Shown piece by piece: positions 16,271-25,204 of a stretch of DNA of 52,629 bases. A model generated the notes under the pieces. That model ran no database searches. It saw only the letters and a list, made by a program, of their open reading frames with translations, and was not told the DNA's origin. A program made the position numbers and the translations under genes. The DNA is from Deltaproteobacteria bacterium (GTDB lineage: Bacteria; Desulfobacterota; Binatia; UBA1149; CAITLU01), in NCBI GenBank assembly GCA_016218925.1, contig JACRCR010000197.1, positions 1-52,629 on the forward strand. Reading direction: 5' to 3'. Every line of letters begins with the position of its first letter. Position 1 is the first letter of the stretch.

Positions 16271-17515
16271 ATGTCTCGACCAACCAGGATGGGTGTCGAT
16301 CACCGCGGATTTGGCGGACGCGAAGGTGTCCGTTCACGGGAGGAGACGGTCGCGTCGTTCCTGTGCGCGTCGCTGGTGGCGATGACGTTGCTGATCGCAT
16401 CGCCGGCCGCCGCCGGCAGCGTTCCTTGCGATTGCCAGTCGTGTCACGGCGACCATCACGGCGACAACTGGGCCGGATGCTCGGCGTGTCACGATTCCCC
16501 GCCCCAGACCGGATCCCATCTGGTCCACTACAACAGCGCTCCGCTGATGTCTCTGCGTTACGGAGACACCGCCGTGAGCAGCACCGCCGACGCCTACCTG
16601 TTCGGCTGCGGCAACTGTCATCCTCTCGACAGCGTCAATCATCGCGACGGCACCGTGGAAATCGAGCTCTACAATCCGGCGGCGCCGGCGGGTTCGATCA
16701 AGCTCAAGAATCCTGTCGACGCGGCGTACACTCCGGGCGTCGATCCGGCCACCGGAACGTGCAGCAACGTCTACTGTCACAGTGGCAACAGCTTCACGTC
16801 GAGCGCGGTCGGAATTCCGCTGACCTATCCGACCTCTCCGGTCCCGCCTGGTTACCAACTCAACATGTCGTACATCATGGACGAGACGTGCAGCAATCTT
16901 ACCTATGACCCGTACACGGTGACCTCTGCGCGAGCGTACGCGACCACCCCGCCGTGGGGAACCGGCGGGACGTTCGGTGCCTGCACGGAATGCCACGAGT
17001 TCCCGCTGACCACTTATGCGCCGGAGGTCTCTGCGGGCGTCGGCGACAGTCACCAGTGGGTCGATGAGGTAAACGGATGGAACTGGCGACACGCCTACAA
17101 CATGGGATTCGACGCGATACCGTGTCGCACCTGCCATAACACCACCGTGACCGCGACGGCCGGCAGCTACTGGACGCCGGCGGGAAGGAACGGCGAATGG
17201 ATCGTCGCCTACAACCCGGTGCCGCTGGCCAGCCGGGTTGCCCACGTGAACGGAGTTCCCGACGTCGCTTTCGATACCGTGGATCTGATTCCGTATCGCG
17301 AGAACCTGAGCCTGGTCGGGGCCAGCTACGAGCCCTCGACCAAGACGTGTTCGGACGTGAGTTGCCACTACAAGCCGAGCGGGTCTTCGCAGCGGTGGCA
17401 GCAGAAAGTGCAATGGGGCGGGCCATGGAGATATGGCGAGCCGGGCACCAACGCCGAGTGCGACGTCTGTCATCGCTACGGTTACATCCAAGAGACCTGC
17501 ACGCCGGCTCCGTGA
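16271..17515 (+). CDS. Secreted multihaem c-type cytochrome with CxxCH and CX4CH sites
   Basis: 414 residues. A signal peptide (hydrophobic about 29-48, ending AAAG) directs export. Haem motifs are CQSCH (C55), CSACH (C70), CGNCH (C113), CSNVYCH (C164, CX4CH), CTECH, CRTCH, CSDVSCH (CX4CH) and CDVCH, making six CxxCH and two CX4CH, so up to eight haems. The CX4CH spacing is typical of the Geobacter-type CxxxxCH/CxxCH cytochromes used in extracellular electron transfer. A GGAG site lies 8 bases before ATG. It is followed after 60 bases by a second cytochrome, probably one operon. A role in periplasmic or extracellular electron transport is inferred, and the partner is unknown. Confidence 0.9.
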   Translation: MSRPTRMGVDHRGFGGREGVRSREETVASFLCASLVAMTLLIASPAAAGSVPCDCQSCHGDHHGDNWAGCSACHDSPPQTGSHLVHYNSAPLMSLRYGDTAVSSTADAYLFGCGNCHPLDSVNHRDGTVEIELYNPAAPAGSIKLKNPVDAAYTPGVDPATGTCSNVYCHSGNSFTSSAVGIPLTYPTSPVPPGYQLNMSYIMDETCSNLTYDPYTVTSARAYATTPPWGTGGTFGACTECHEFPLTTYAPEVSAGVGDSHQWVDEVNGWNWRHAYNMGFDAIPCRTCHNTTVTATAGSYWTPAGRNGEWIVAYNPVPLASRVAHVNGVPDVAFDTVDLIPYRENLSLVGASYEPSTKTCSDVSCHYKPSGSSQRWQQKVQWGGPWRYGEPGTNAECDVCHRYGYIQETCTPAP

Positions 17516-17575
17516 GGATCGGCACGAGGAGTCGGGGACTGGACCATGCACAACACGGATAGAGGATTTCAGATC

Positions 17576-18835
17576 ATGAGGCGTTGCATCCAAGAAGCCA
17601 TCCAGCTTGTCGGGTTCATGGTCGTGCTGGCGCTGCCGGTTGCTGGCGCGGCACAAGACCTGGTGTGCACCGACTGCCACAATCCAAGCGGCATCCCGGC
17701 ACCGCACAACTCGTCCTGCAGCGATACCAGTTGCACCGAGAGCTGCCACGCCAAGAGTCTCGCTGCGATCAGGCACCCCGCCGGATCGGGGACACCGCTT
17801 GGCAGTGCGGATCGCACGACGATCTGCGAGACCTGCCACAACAAGCCGTTTCCGGATGTCTATCACCCGTATCAGATCAACGTCAGCGCGGGCACGCCGA
17901 CCGCCGCCGGGCTGATCGATCTCGACCTGGCCTGTGGCCAGTGCCACGGAGGCGGCACCGACAGCGCGTCGAACCCGCCGGTTCCGGGCGCGGCGTACCT
18001 GACCAAGGCGGAACTGGGCGGTTATGCGCTGAACATGCACGATGACAAGCCGGTCGCGATGTTCGGCTATGCGTTCGGCAACCCCGACACGCTGATCGTC
18101 AGCGTGGACGCCACGCAGTCTCTGTGTCTCAACGTCTGCGACGAATACGACTGGGACTGGGGCGACGCTTCGGCGCATGGAACGGGCGTGACCGCGTCCC
18201 ACGCGTACGCCGCGGGGAACTATACGATCACGCTGACGGTTCGCGACACCGGGATGGGTTCGGATACGTTCTCGCAGGCGATCAACGTCACGGCACCGGA
18301 CTACCCTCCGACCGCCGCCGGCGACTGCGCGTTCGACGCGAACACATGGACGCAGACGCTTACCGATGCGTCCACGGATGACCACGCGGTGGTGAAGGTA
18401 ACGGTGAACTGGGGAGACGGCAGTGTGCTCGCGATTGACACGGCCGCGCCGTTCGGACCCTTCTCGCGTACCTATGCGAACGTCGCGCCGGCCTCGCCCG
18501 GCTACTACACGATCACGCACAAAGCGTACGACGCGCTCGGCCAGCAATCGACGCGAACCTGCACGGCGGCGCCGGCGTACTTTACGCTGAGCGGTACGGT
18601 AAGGAGCAGGCTCGGTGCCAATCTGCCCGCGGCCACCGTCACCGTGAGGAAGGGCGCGACCGTCGTGAAGACGGTGTATACCGCGACCAACGGTACGTTC
18701 TCGGTGGCTTCGCTGAAGCCGGCCACCTATACGCTGACGGTGACGAAGAATACGTACACGTTCGCGGTTCCGGCGGCCACGATCACGGTGGGACCGAGCA
18801 GTTCGGGTACCGTTATCAACGCGATAGCGCCGTAG
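17576..18835 (+). CDS. Secreted multihaem cytochrome fused to PKD and carboxypeptidase-regulatory-like domains
   Basis: 419 residues. A signal peptide (about 1-26) is followed by a haem region with CTDCH (C31), CTESCH (C53, a rare CX3CH), CETCH and CGQCH, so four putative haems within about 130 residues. Next come two PKD-type Ig folds ('DWDWGDASAHGTGVTASHAYAAG' and 'VTVNWGDGS...'), and a C-terminal beta-sandwich ('TLSGTVRSRLGANLPAATVTV') of the carboxypeptidase-regulatory type, which suggests surface adhesion or assembly. An AGAGGA site 9 bases before 17576 favours this ATG over one at 17546. It is probably co-transcribed with the upstream cytochrome and is convergent with uup, 17 bases away. 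Confidence 0.88.
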   Translation: MRRCIQEAIQLVGFMVVLALPVAGAAQDLVCTDCHNPSGIPAPHNSSCSDTSCTESCHAKSLAAIRHPAGSGTPLGSADRTTICETCHNKPFPDVYHPYQINVSAGTPTAAGLIDLDLACGQCHGGGTDSASNPPVPGAAYLTKAELGGYALNMHDDKPVAMFGYAFGNPDTLIVSVDATQSLCLNVCDEYDWDWGDASAHGTGVTASHAYAAGNYTITLTVRDTGMGSDTFSQAINVTAPDYPPTAAGDCAFDANTWTQTLTDASTDDHAVVKVTVNWGDGSVLAIDTAAPFGPFSRTYANVAPASPGYYTITHKAYDALGQQSTRTCTAAPAYFTLSGTVRSRLGANLPAATVTVRKGATVVKTVYTATNGTFSVASLKPATYTLTVTKNTYTFAVPAATITVGPSSSGTVINAIAP

Positions 18836-18852
18836 GCACGGCGGCGCGCGGG

Positions 18853-20700
18853 TCAGCCGCGCGTCTCTTCCAGCTCCGCCCAGCGCGCGTACAGCCTGTC
18901 GACCGCGTCGTGCGCCCGCTGCAGGTCGTGGCAACGGGCCGCGAGTTCGTCGGCTCGGCTGGCGACAGCGGGGTCGTTGGCGCGCTCCCTTGCCGCGTCG
19001 AGTTCGGCTTCGGCGGCCAGGATGGCCGCTTCCATCCCGTCCCATTCCTTCTGCTGCGCCCACGAGAGCTTCTTCGGCTTGGGCCTGGCGGCGCAGGCGT
19101 CGGAGGATGTGATCCCCGCGCCGCCGGCGGCTGCAGTCTGCGCGGCTGCGCGCGCGCTCGGTCGAGCGGCGCCGCGCTCGTTTCTGCAAGACTCCCACTG
19201 CCGGTAGTCCGCGTACGGGGTGACCGCGCCGCTGCCGTCGAGCCCCAGTACGGTGGTCGTGACGCGTTCGAACAGGTAGCGATCGTGGGTGACCAGCACG
19301 ATCGCGCCGGGGAACTCGAGGAGGCTCTCTTCGAGCACCTCCAGTGTGGGAATGTCCAGATCGTTGGTGGGTTCGTCGAGCACCAGCACGTCCGCCGGCT
19401 GCAGCATCAGACTGGCCAGCAGCACGCGCGCCTGCTCGCCTCCGGAGAGACGTCCCACGCTCATGCCGAGTTGCTCGGACGAGAACAGGAAGCGCCGGGC
19501 CCATCCGGCCACGTGCACCGGCCTGCCGCAGAAGACGACCTGGTCGCCTTCGGGCGCCAACGCGCGGCGCAGCGACAGCGAAGGGTCGAGCGTGGTGCGG
19601 TGCTGGTCGAGCAGCGCGATGCGAAGCCCGTCGGCCCTGTCGAAGCGACCCGAGTCGGGCGCGAGCTCGCCGGTGAGCAGCCGGATCAGCGTCGACTTGC
19701 CGCTGCCGTTGGGGCCGAGCAGGCCAAGGCGCGTCCCGGGCGAGAGCACGAAGCTGAGGTCGTCGATGATGGTGCGCTCGCCGAAGCGCTTGACGATGTT
19801 GTGCGCGACGATCAGACGCCGCGTCTTGCGCTCGCTGGCATTGAAATCGATGGCGGCGCTGCGGCGGTCCAGCCGCGCCGAGACGTCGGCGAGCTCATCG
19901 ATCAGGCGTCCGGCCTCGTCGATGCGCGCCTGTGACTTGGTGCTGCGGGCCTTGGGGCCGCGCCCGAGCCATTCGATCTCGCGGCGCACGCGGTTGGCGA
20001 GCGTTGCCTGATAGGCTACCTGTTCGCGCAGCGCGGCGTCCTTGCGCTCCAGGAAGTCGCTGTAACGCCCGCGCGTTTCGAAGAAGCCGGCGGCGTGAAC
20101 CGGGTCGAGATCGAGCATCCGCTCGGCGACGTTTTCGAGGAACCAGCGGTCGTGGCTCACCACGACGAAGGCGGCAGCTTCGGCCTTCAGCAACTGCTCG
20201 AGCCACAGGATGCCTTCGAGGTCGAGGTGGTTGGTGGGTTCGTCCATCAGCAGTACGTCGGGCTGGGTTACCAGCGCCTCCGCGATGGCCAACCGCTTTT
20301 GCCAACCGCCCGAGAAGACCGATGGCGATGCGTCCGGATCGCCGAAGCCGCAGCGGCCGAGCGTGGCGCGAACGCGCGTGTCGCGAGTGGCTTCGTCCAG
20401 GTGGTCTTCGGCATCGTTTGCGGCCAGCGCGGCGGTGAGGATCTGTCCGAGGCTGTGTCCGGGCGCGAACGTCGGATGCTGGGCGACGTAGGCCATCCGC
20501 GTCTTGCGGCGCAACGAGACGATTCCGCTGTCGGGCGTCTCGAGGCCGGCCAGGATCCGCAGCAGTGTCGACTTGCCGCTGCCGTTGGGACCCACCAATC
20601 CCACGCGGTCGCCGTCGTGGAGGCCGAACGACAGATCGGCGAACAGCGGCGCGGCGCCATACGCCTTCGAGATCTTCTGGCAACTGAGCAGGAGGGCCAT
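18853..20700 (-). CDS. uup: ABC-F ATPase, Uup type
   Basis: 615 residues with two ABC cassettes and no membrane domain. Cassette 1 has Walker A 'GPNGSGKST', signature-like 'FSGGWQKRLAIAEAL' and Walker B 'VLLMDEPTNHLD'. Cassette 2 has 'GPNGSGKST', 'LSGGEQARVLLASLM' and 'VLVLDEPTNDLD'. The C-terminal extension ('KKLSWAQQKEWDGMEAAILAAEAELD...') is the coiled-coil DNA- and ribosome-binding tail of Uup, which separates it from EttA, YbiT and antibiotic-resistance ABC-F proteins. The family acts on stalled ribosomes and affects precise transposon excision. The start at 20700 gives the standard 'MALLLSCQKISKAYG' N-terminus. It is divergent from acr3. Confidence 0.93.
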   Translation of the reverse strand: MALLLSCQKISKAYGAAPLFADLSFGLHDGDRVGLVGPNGSGKSTLLRILAGLETPDSGIVSLRRKTRMAYVAQHPTFAPGHSLGQILTAALAANDAEDHLDEATRDTRVRATLGRCGFGDPDASPSVFSGGWQKRLAIAEALVTQPDVLLMDEPTNHLDLEGILWLEQLLKAEAAAFVVVSHDRWFLENVAERMLDLDPVHAAGFFETRGRYSDFLERKDAALREQVAYQATLANRVRREIEWLGRGPKARSTKSQARIDEAGRLIDELADVSARLDRRSAAIDFNASERKTRRLIVAHNIVKRFGERTIIDDLSFVLSPGTRLGLLGPNGSGKSTLIRLLTGELAPDSGRFDRADGLRIALLDQHRTTLDPSLSLRRALAPEGDQVVFCGRPVHVAGWARRFLFSSEQLGMSVGRLSGGEQARVLLASLMLQPADVLVLDEPTNDLDIPTLEVLEESLLEFPGAIVLVTHDRYLFERVTTTVLGLDGSGAVTPYADYRQWESCRNERGAARPSARAAAQTAAAGGAGITSSDACAARPKPKKLSWAQQKEWDGMEAAILAAEAELDAARERANDPAVASRADELAARCHDLQRAHDAVDRLYARWAELEETRG

Positions 20701-20864
20701 CGCGGGGGGTATTACCGGTTCGCGCAACGCGGTCGAATCGAGCGGCGCTCGGCGGGCGGCTGCGATGAGTTCGAGCGTGCTTCTCCTGCGGCCTGCGCAG
20801 AGGCTGCGCGATGCCAATCGCCCGGGGTCCGTGCTACCTGCCAGTCGCAATCGGGAGCAACACC

Positions 20865-21968
20865 ATGAGCACAGCGCCGGATACTGCACGCCGCGTCCCC
20901 CGCGTTTCGGGCCGCCTGTCGTTTCTCGATCGCTACCTGACGGTGTGGATCTTCGCCGCCATGGCGGCCGGCGTGGCGCTGGGGTTTTGGGTTCCCGGTT
21001 TCGCCGCAGCTATCGAAGGTATGAGCGTCGGGACCACGTCGGTTCCGATCGCGGTCGGTCTGATCGCGATGATGTATCCACCGCTGGCCAAGGTCCGGTA
21101 CGAGGAACTCGGCGCGGTCTTTCGCGACCGCAGGGTGCTGGTGCTTTCGCTGGTGCAGAACTGGGTGATAGGTCCTGCGCTGATGTTCGCCCTGGCGGCG
21201 ATCTTTCTGCCCGACAAGCCCGAGTACATGACGGGTCTGATCATCATCGGACTGGCACGCTGCATCGCGATGGTGATCGTGTGGAACGACCTGGCCGGCG
21301 GTGACCGCGAGTACTGCGCTGGCCTGGTGGCCCTCAATTCGATCTTCCAGATCCTGTTCTTTTCGGTATACGCGTGGTTCTTCGTCGGCTGGCTGCCCGA
21401 GCGACTCGGCATGCACGGCGCCAGCGTCGACATCACGATCGGCCAGATCGCCGCCAGCGTGGCGATATACCTGGGGATCCCGTTCGCGGCCGGATTCGCC
21501 ACGCGCAAGCTGCTGATCGCCGGGCACGGCCGCCACTGGTACGAGAGCAACTTTGCGCCGCGCATCGGTCCGCTCACGCTGGTCGCGCTGCTGTTCACCA
21601 TCGTCGTGATGTTCTCGCTCAAGGGCGAGACCATCGTCGAACTTCCGCTCGACGTGCTGCGCATCGCGCTGCCGCTGCTGGTCTACTTCGCGGCGATGTT
21701 CTTCGTGTCGTTCTGGCTCAGCAAGAGGGTAGGGGCGAACTACGCCCAGTCGGCGACGCTGTCGTTCACAGCGGCCTCCAACAACTTCGAGTTGGCGATC
21801 GCCGTGGCGGTGGCCACGTTCGGGATCCACCATGGCGCGGCTTTCGCCGCGGTGATCGGTCCGCTGGTCGAGGTCCCGGTGCTGATCGGGCTGGTCAACG
21901 TCGCCCTGCTTCTGCAGCGGCGCTACTTCCCGGTCCCGGCGGCGGCCTGGGCTCCCAGAGCCGGCTGA
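20865..21968 (+). CDS. acr3: Arsenite efflux permease, Acr3 family
   Basis: 367 residues with about ten hydrophobic segments. It pumps arsenite out of the cell. Diagnostic Acr3 features are '[19 protein letters not shown]', containing the essential Cys in the fourth membrane helix, and '[20 protein letters not shown]'; both distinguish Acr3 from ArsB. A GGAG site 6 bases before the ATG supports the start. No arsR or arsC is adjacent. Instead an XRE-type regulator gene follows on the same strand. Arsenite and possibly antimonite are the expected substrates. Confidence 0.93.
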   Translation: MSTAPDTARRVPRVSGRLSFLDRYLTVWIFAAMAAGVALGFWVPGFAAAIEGMSVGTTSVPIAVGLIAMMYPPLAKVRYEELGAVFRDRRVLVLSLVQNWVIGPALMFALAAIFLPDKPEYMTGLIIIGLARCIAMVIVWNDLAGGDREYCAGLVALNSIFQILFFSVYAWFFVGWLPERLGMHGASVDITIGQIAASVAIYLGIPFAAGFATRKLLIAGHGRHWYESNFAPRIGPLTLVALLFTIVVMFSLKGETIVELPLDVLRIALPLLVYFAAMFFVSFWLSKRVGANYAQSATLSFTAASNNFELAIAVAVATFGIHHGAAFAAVIGPLVEVPVLIGLVNVALLLQRRYFPVPAAAWAPRAG

Positions 21969-21996
21969 TGCGTGAAACATGACCTGTGAGGCTTGA

Positions 21997-22010
21997 GGCA
22001 TGGCTATGCC
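21997..22010. promoter_or_regulatory. Inverted repeat upstream of the XRE regulator gene
   Basis: GGCAT-GGCT-ATGCC forms a 5-bp inverted repeat with a 4-base spacer, 22 bases before the GTG at 22032. Together with a TAGATG (-10-like) at 22016-22021 it could be an autoregulatory operator overlapping a promoter. The repeat is short and evidence is limited to symmetry and position. Confidence 0.3.
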
Positions 22011-22031
22011 CATGCTAGATGCTACTTCTTA

Positions 22032-22316
22032 GTGATCACCGCCTCTCAGCTCCGGGCCGCCCGCTCGCTTCTCGGCATCAGCCAATCCGAACTAGCCGAG
22101 CTGGCCGGCGTGTCGGTCCCGACCATACAAAGGATGGAGGCCAGCGTCGGCGATGTGCGCGGGGTGGTGGACACCCTGGTCAAGGTCGTCAGGGCGCTGG
22201 ACGGCCTCGGGCTCGAACTGATCGGGGAGGACGCGCCCAGTGCGGGCCGTGGCCGCGGGGTGCGCCTCAAGACGCCGCCCCCGTCGCCGAAGTCCGAGCC
22301 CAAGCTGCGGGCGTAG
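22032..22316 (+). CDS. XRE/Cro-CI-type helix-turn-helix regulator
   Basis: 94 residues. 'ITASQLRAARSLLGISQSELAELAGVSVPTIQRMEAS' is a textbook XRE HTH (residues 2-38). A short helix ('VVDTLVKVVRALDGLGLEL') follows, then a basic tail. Such short regulators usually act as dimers near their own gene. The GTG start places the HTH at the N-terminus as in relatives. No ribosome site is present, so it may be leaderless from a promoter near 22016. It lies 63 bases after acr3 and 41 before the HTH-EIIA gene, so it might regulate either; the sequence does not decide. Confidence 0.8.
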   Translation: MITASQLRAARSLLGISQSELAELAGVSVPTIQRMEASVGDVRGVVDTLVKVVRALDGLGLELIGEDAPSAGRGRGVRLKTPPPSPKSEPKLRA

Positions 22317-22357
22317 TCGATGCGGGCCCGATCGGTAGCGGAGGCGGAGGAGCAGGA

Positions 22358-23083
22358 ATGGAGCTGACGGTAACAGATGCGGCCAGACTTCTCGGCGTTT
22401 CGGAGAAGCGGATCTATCGCTGGATCAAAGAGCAGGCGATCCCGGTCTACCGCATCAACGAGCAGCTGCGCTTTCATCGCGCCGAATTGCTCGAATGGGC
22501 GACGGCGCGGCAGATGCAGATATCGCCGGAACTCTTTGCGCAGGCGGATACCGGCAGCGCGGCGCTTCCGGCGCTATGCGACGCGCTGAAGAAGGGCGGC
22601 ATCCTCTATCGCATCGGCGGTGACGACAAGCCGTCGGTGCTGCGTGCGGTGGTGGAGGTGCTGCCGCTACCCGAGGAGGTCGATCGCGAGTTCCTGTTCG
22701 GGGTGCTGCTGGCGCGCGAGGCCCTGGGTTCCACCGGCATCGGCGACGGCATCGCGATCCCGCACGTTCGCAACCCGATCGTCCTGCACGTGTCCGAGCC
22801 GACGATCACGCTGTGCTTTCTCCAGCACCCGATCAACTTCGGCGCGATCGACAGTCAGCCGGTCCACACGCTGTTCACGCTGATCAGTCCGAGCGTGCGA
22901 ATACACCATCACCTCTTGTCGCGACTCGCTTTCGTGCTTCGGGATCCGGAGTTCCGCGACGCTCTCAGGCGGCAGGCTCCGGCGCAAGAGTTGATGGAGA
23001 CGCTGTCACGTGCCGAGGCCGGTCTGGCCGGCGCGAGCGACGGCGGTACCGCGCCGCGCGCCGATGCCGTGGCGACCAGATGA
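22358..23083 (+). CDS. Excisionase-like HTH fused to a PTS EIIA (PtsN-type) domain
   Basis: 241 residues. Residues 1-50 form a MerR/excisionase-type winged HTH ('VTDAARLLGVSEKRIYRWIKEQAIPVYRI'). Residues 65-215 form a PTS EIIA type-2 domain, with the phosphorylatable His in 'GIGDGIAIPHVRNP' (H136) intact. This is a likely DNA-binding protein whose activity is set by phosphorylation from the nitrogen-PTS chain. A strong GGAGGAGCAGGA site precedes the ATG. It sits 58 bases upstream of the Ehr operon on the same strand, so it is the obvious candidate regulator, or is co-transcribed with it. No EI or HPr gene is in the window. Confidence 0.88.
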   Translation: MELTVTDAARLLGVSEKRIYRWIKEQAIPVYRINEQLRFHRAELLEWATARQMQISPELFAQADTGSAALPALCDALKKGGILYRIGGDDKPSVLRAVVEVLPLPEEVDREFLFGVLLAREALGSTGIGDGIAIPHVRNPIVLHVSEPTITLCFLQHPINFGAIDSQPVHTLFTLISPSVRIHHHLLSRLAFVLRDPEFRDALRRQAPAQELMETLSRAEAGLAGASDGGTAPRADAVATR

Positions 23084-23141
23084 CGTGATCCGCGGCCGGC
23101 GCGGAGCGGTACTCCTCGCGGTTGTGTGAACGGAATCGTCG

Positions 23142-25148
23142 ATGTCCCTGGAACTGATCATCATCGCGATCGTCGTTGCGGCGGCGAGCGGATGGCCGGG
23201 GCTCTGTCTGGGTCGCGCCTCGGTCTGGAGCGAACGGATCGCGGCGGCGATGATGAGCGCAGCGGCGGTCGTGGGACTTGCAGGAGTCGTCGCAGGAATC
23301 TGCAGTGACGCGCGCGAGTCGTCGGGCTTCCCGTGGCCGGCGGCGGGCAATTCGGCGATCGGCGTCGACGCGCTCAGCGCGTTCTTTCTCGTTCCGGTCT
23401 TCGTGATTGGTGCTCTGGGCGCGATCTACGGTCTCGGCTACTGGCCCCAGCGCCTGCACCCCGGCAGCGGGCGCAAGCTGCGTCTGTTCTGGGGGACGCT
23501 GGTTGCCGCAATGGCGGTGCTGGTGGTGGCGCGGCACGCGATGGCGTTCCTGCTCGGCTGGGAAATGATGGCGCTGTCGGCTTTCTTCCTGGTCGGTACC
23601 GAGGACGAGCGCGAGGAGTGTCGTCGCGCCGCATGGCTGTACCTGGTTGCCACCCACGTCGGCACGCTGGCGCTGTTCGCGCTGTTCGCGGCGTGGCGCC
23701 ACGCGACCGGATCGTACGCACTGCAGCCGGTCGCGAGCGACGCCCTCGGCCTGGCGCAGATGAACACGCTGTTCCTTCTGGCGCTGGTCGCGTTCGGACT
23801 GAAGGCGGGCGTCATGCCGCTGCACTTCTGGCTGCCCGGCGCGCATGCCAACGCACCCACCCACGTGTCGGCGATACTGTCGGGCGTGGTGCTGAAGATG
23901 GGCGTCTACGGACTGCTGAGATTCCTGTCGCTGTTCCCGGATCCACCCGCTGCGTGGGGCGGAATGATCCTGACGCTCGGCATGATCAGTTGTCTGCTCG
24001 GGGTCGCGTTCGCGATCGGACAGCACGATTTGAAGCGGCTGCTCGCGTATCACAGCGTCGAAAACATAGGCATCATCCTGATCGGTCTGGGACTGGCGAT
24101 GCTCGGTCGCTCCGCCGAGCGACCGGAGTGGATCGTGCTTGGATTGGCCGGTTGTCTGCTCCACGTCTGGAACCACGGCCTGTTCAAGTCGCTGCTGTTC
24201 CTCGCTGCCGGCTCGGTCGTTCATGCGACGCACACGCGCGAGATCGACCACCTCGGAGGGCTCTCCGAGGCGATGCCGTGGACCGCGACCATGTTCCTGG
24301 TCGGCGCGGTGGCGATCTGCGGTCTGCCGCCGCTCAACGGTTTCGTCAGCGAGTTGTTGGTCTATCTGGGCCTGCTCGGCACGCTGGCAACCCACGGCGG
24401 CAGTGGATCGGCGGCGGCGGTTGCGGCGCCGGTGCTGGCCATGGCCGGTGCTCTGGCACTGGCGTGCTTCGTCAAGGTCTATGGTGCGGTGTTCCTGGGA
24501 AGCGCCCGGACCGAGGCTTGCGAGCGCGCCCGAGAGGCGCCGGCGACCATGAAGGGACCGATGCTGTTTCTGGCCCTGTGCTGCGCGCTGATCGGAACCG
24601 TGCCGGTGGTGGTGGGGCCGCTGCTGGATCGCGTCGTTGCGACGTGGATGTCGAGCGGCTATCGCGCGCATCCCGAACTGTCCAGCCTCGTTCCATTGCG
24701 TGCGGTGACGGCGCTGTCTTTGTCCTTCGTTGCGCTGGTCGTGGTCATCGCGTTGATGCTCGAACGTCGCGGACGCGCTCCGAGCCGGAGCGTGACCTGG
24801 GACTGCGGCTACGCCGCGCCGACCAGCCGGATGCAGTACAGCGCGTCGTCGTTCGCACAGATGATCGTCAGGATGTTTCGCGGGATCGTGCGCCCACGTA
24901 TTCACGATCCGGCGATCGAAGGAGTGTTTCCGCTGCGTGGCGAGATGCACAGTCATATAGACGATGCGGTGCTGGATCGGCTGTTGCTGCCGGCGGGGCG
25001 CGCCGTGCGCGAGTGGTTCGGGATGTTGCGCGGATTCCAGCAGGGCCTGGCCCAGCACTACGTTCTGTACATCCTGATCACGGTACTGGTGATGCTGAGC
25101 ATGCAGATACCGATCGCGCGCGTCGTGACTCGGATGTTCGAGCGCTGA
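23142..25148 (+). CDS. hyfB: Ehr/hydrogenase-4 antiporter-like membrane subunit B (first copy)
   Basis: 668 residues, about 16 membrane helices. It belongs to the Mrp/NuoL-M-N antiporter-like family and has the proton-channel residues: a Glu in 'LLGWEMMALSAFF' (E141), a Lys in 'AFGLKAGVMPLHFWLPGAH' (K221) and a Lys in 'LSGVVLKMGVYG' (K252). After the 14-helix core comes the HyfB/HycC-type tail with 'TWDCGYAAPTSRMQYSASSFAQM' and a final helix. It is expected to pump protons or sodium when driven by the attached redox arm. A second homologue follows at 25205, so the complex carries tandem B subunits. The start has no strong ribosome site. Confidence 0.92.
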   Translation: MSLELIIIAIVVAAASGWPGLCLGRASVWSERIAAAMMSAAAVVGLAGVVAGICSDARESSGFPWPAAGNSAIGVDALSAFFLVPVFVIGALGAIYGLGYWPQRLHPGSGRKLRLFWGTLVAAMAVLVVARHAMAFLLGWEMMALSAFFLVGTEDEREECRRAAWLYLVATHVGTLALFALFAAWRHATGSYALQPVASDALGLAQMNTLFLLALVAFGLKAGVMPLHFWLPGAHANAPTHVSAILSGVVLKMGVYGLLRFLSLFPDPPAAWGGMILTLGMISCLLGVAFAIGQHDLKRLLAYHSVENIGIILIGLGLAMLGRSAERPEWIVLGLAGCLLHVWNHGLFKSLLFLAAGSVVHATHTREIDHLGGLSEAMPWTATMFLVGAVAICGLPPLNGFVSELLVYLGLLGTLATHGGSGSAAAVAAPVLAMAGALALACFVKVYGAVFLGSARTEACERAREAPATMKGPMLFLALCCALIGTVPVVVGPLLDRVVATWMSSGYRAHPELSSLVPLRAVTALSLSFVALVVVIALMLERRGRAPSRSVTWDCGYAAPTSRMQYSASSFAQMIVRMFRGIVRPRIHDPAIEGVFPLRGEMHSHIDDAVLDRLLLPAGRAVREWFGMLRGFQQGLAQHYVLYILITVLVMLSMQIPIARVVTRMFER

Positions 25149-25204
25149 TCGGGCGGCTCGAGATGACGCGGAGGCGCGACGGGTCGGTGTTGTGAACGGG
25201 TGAT

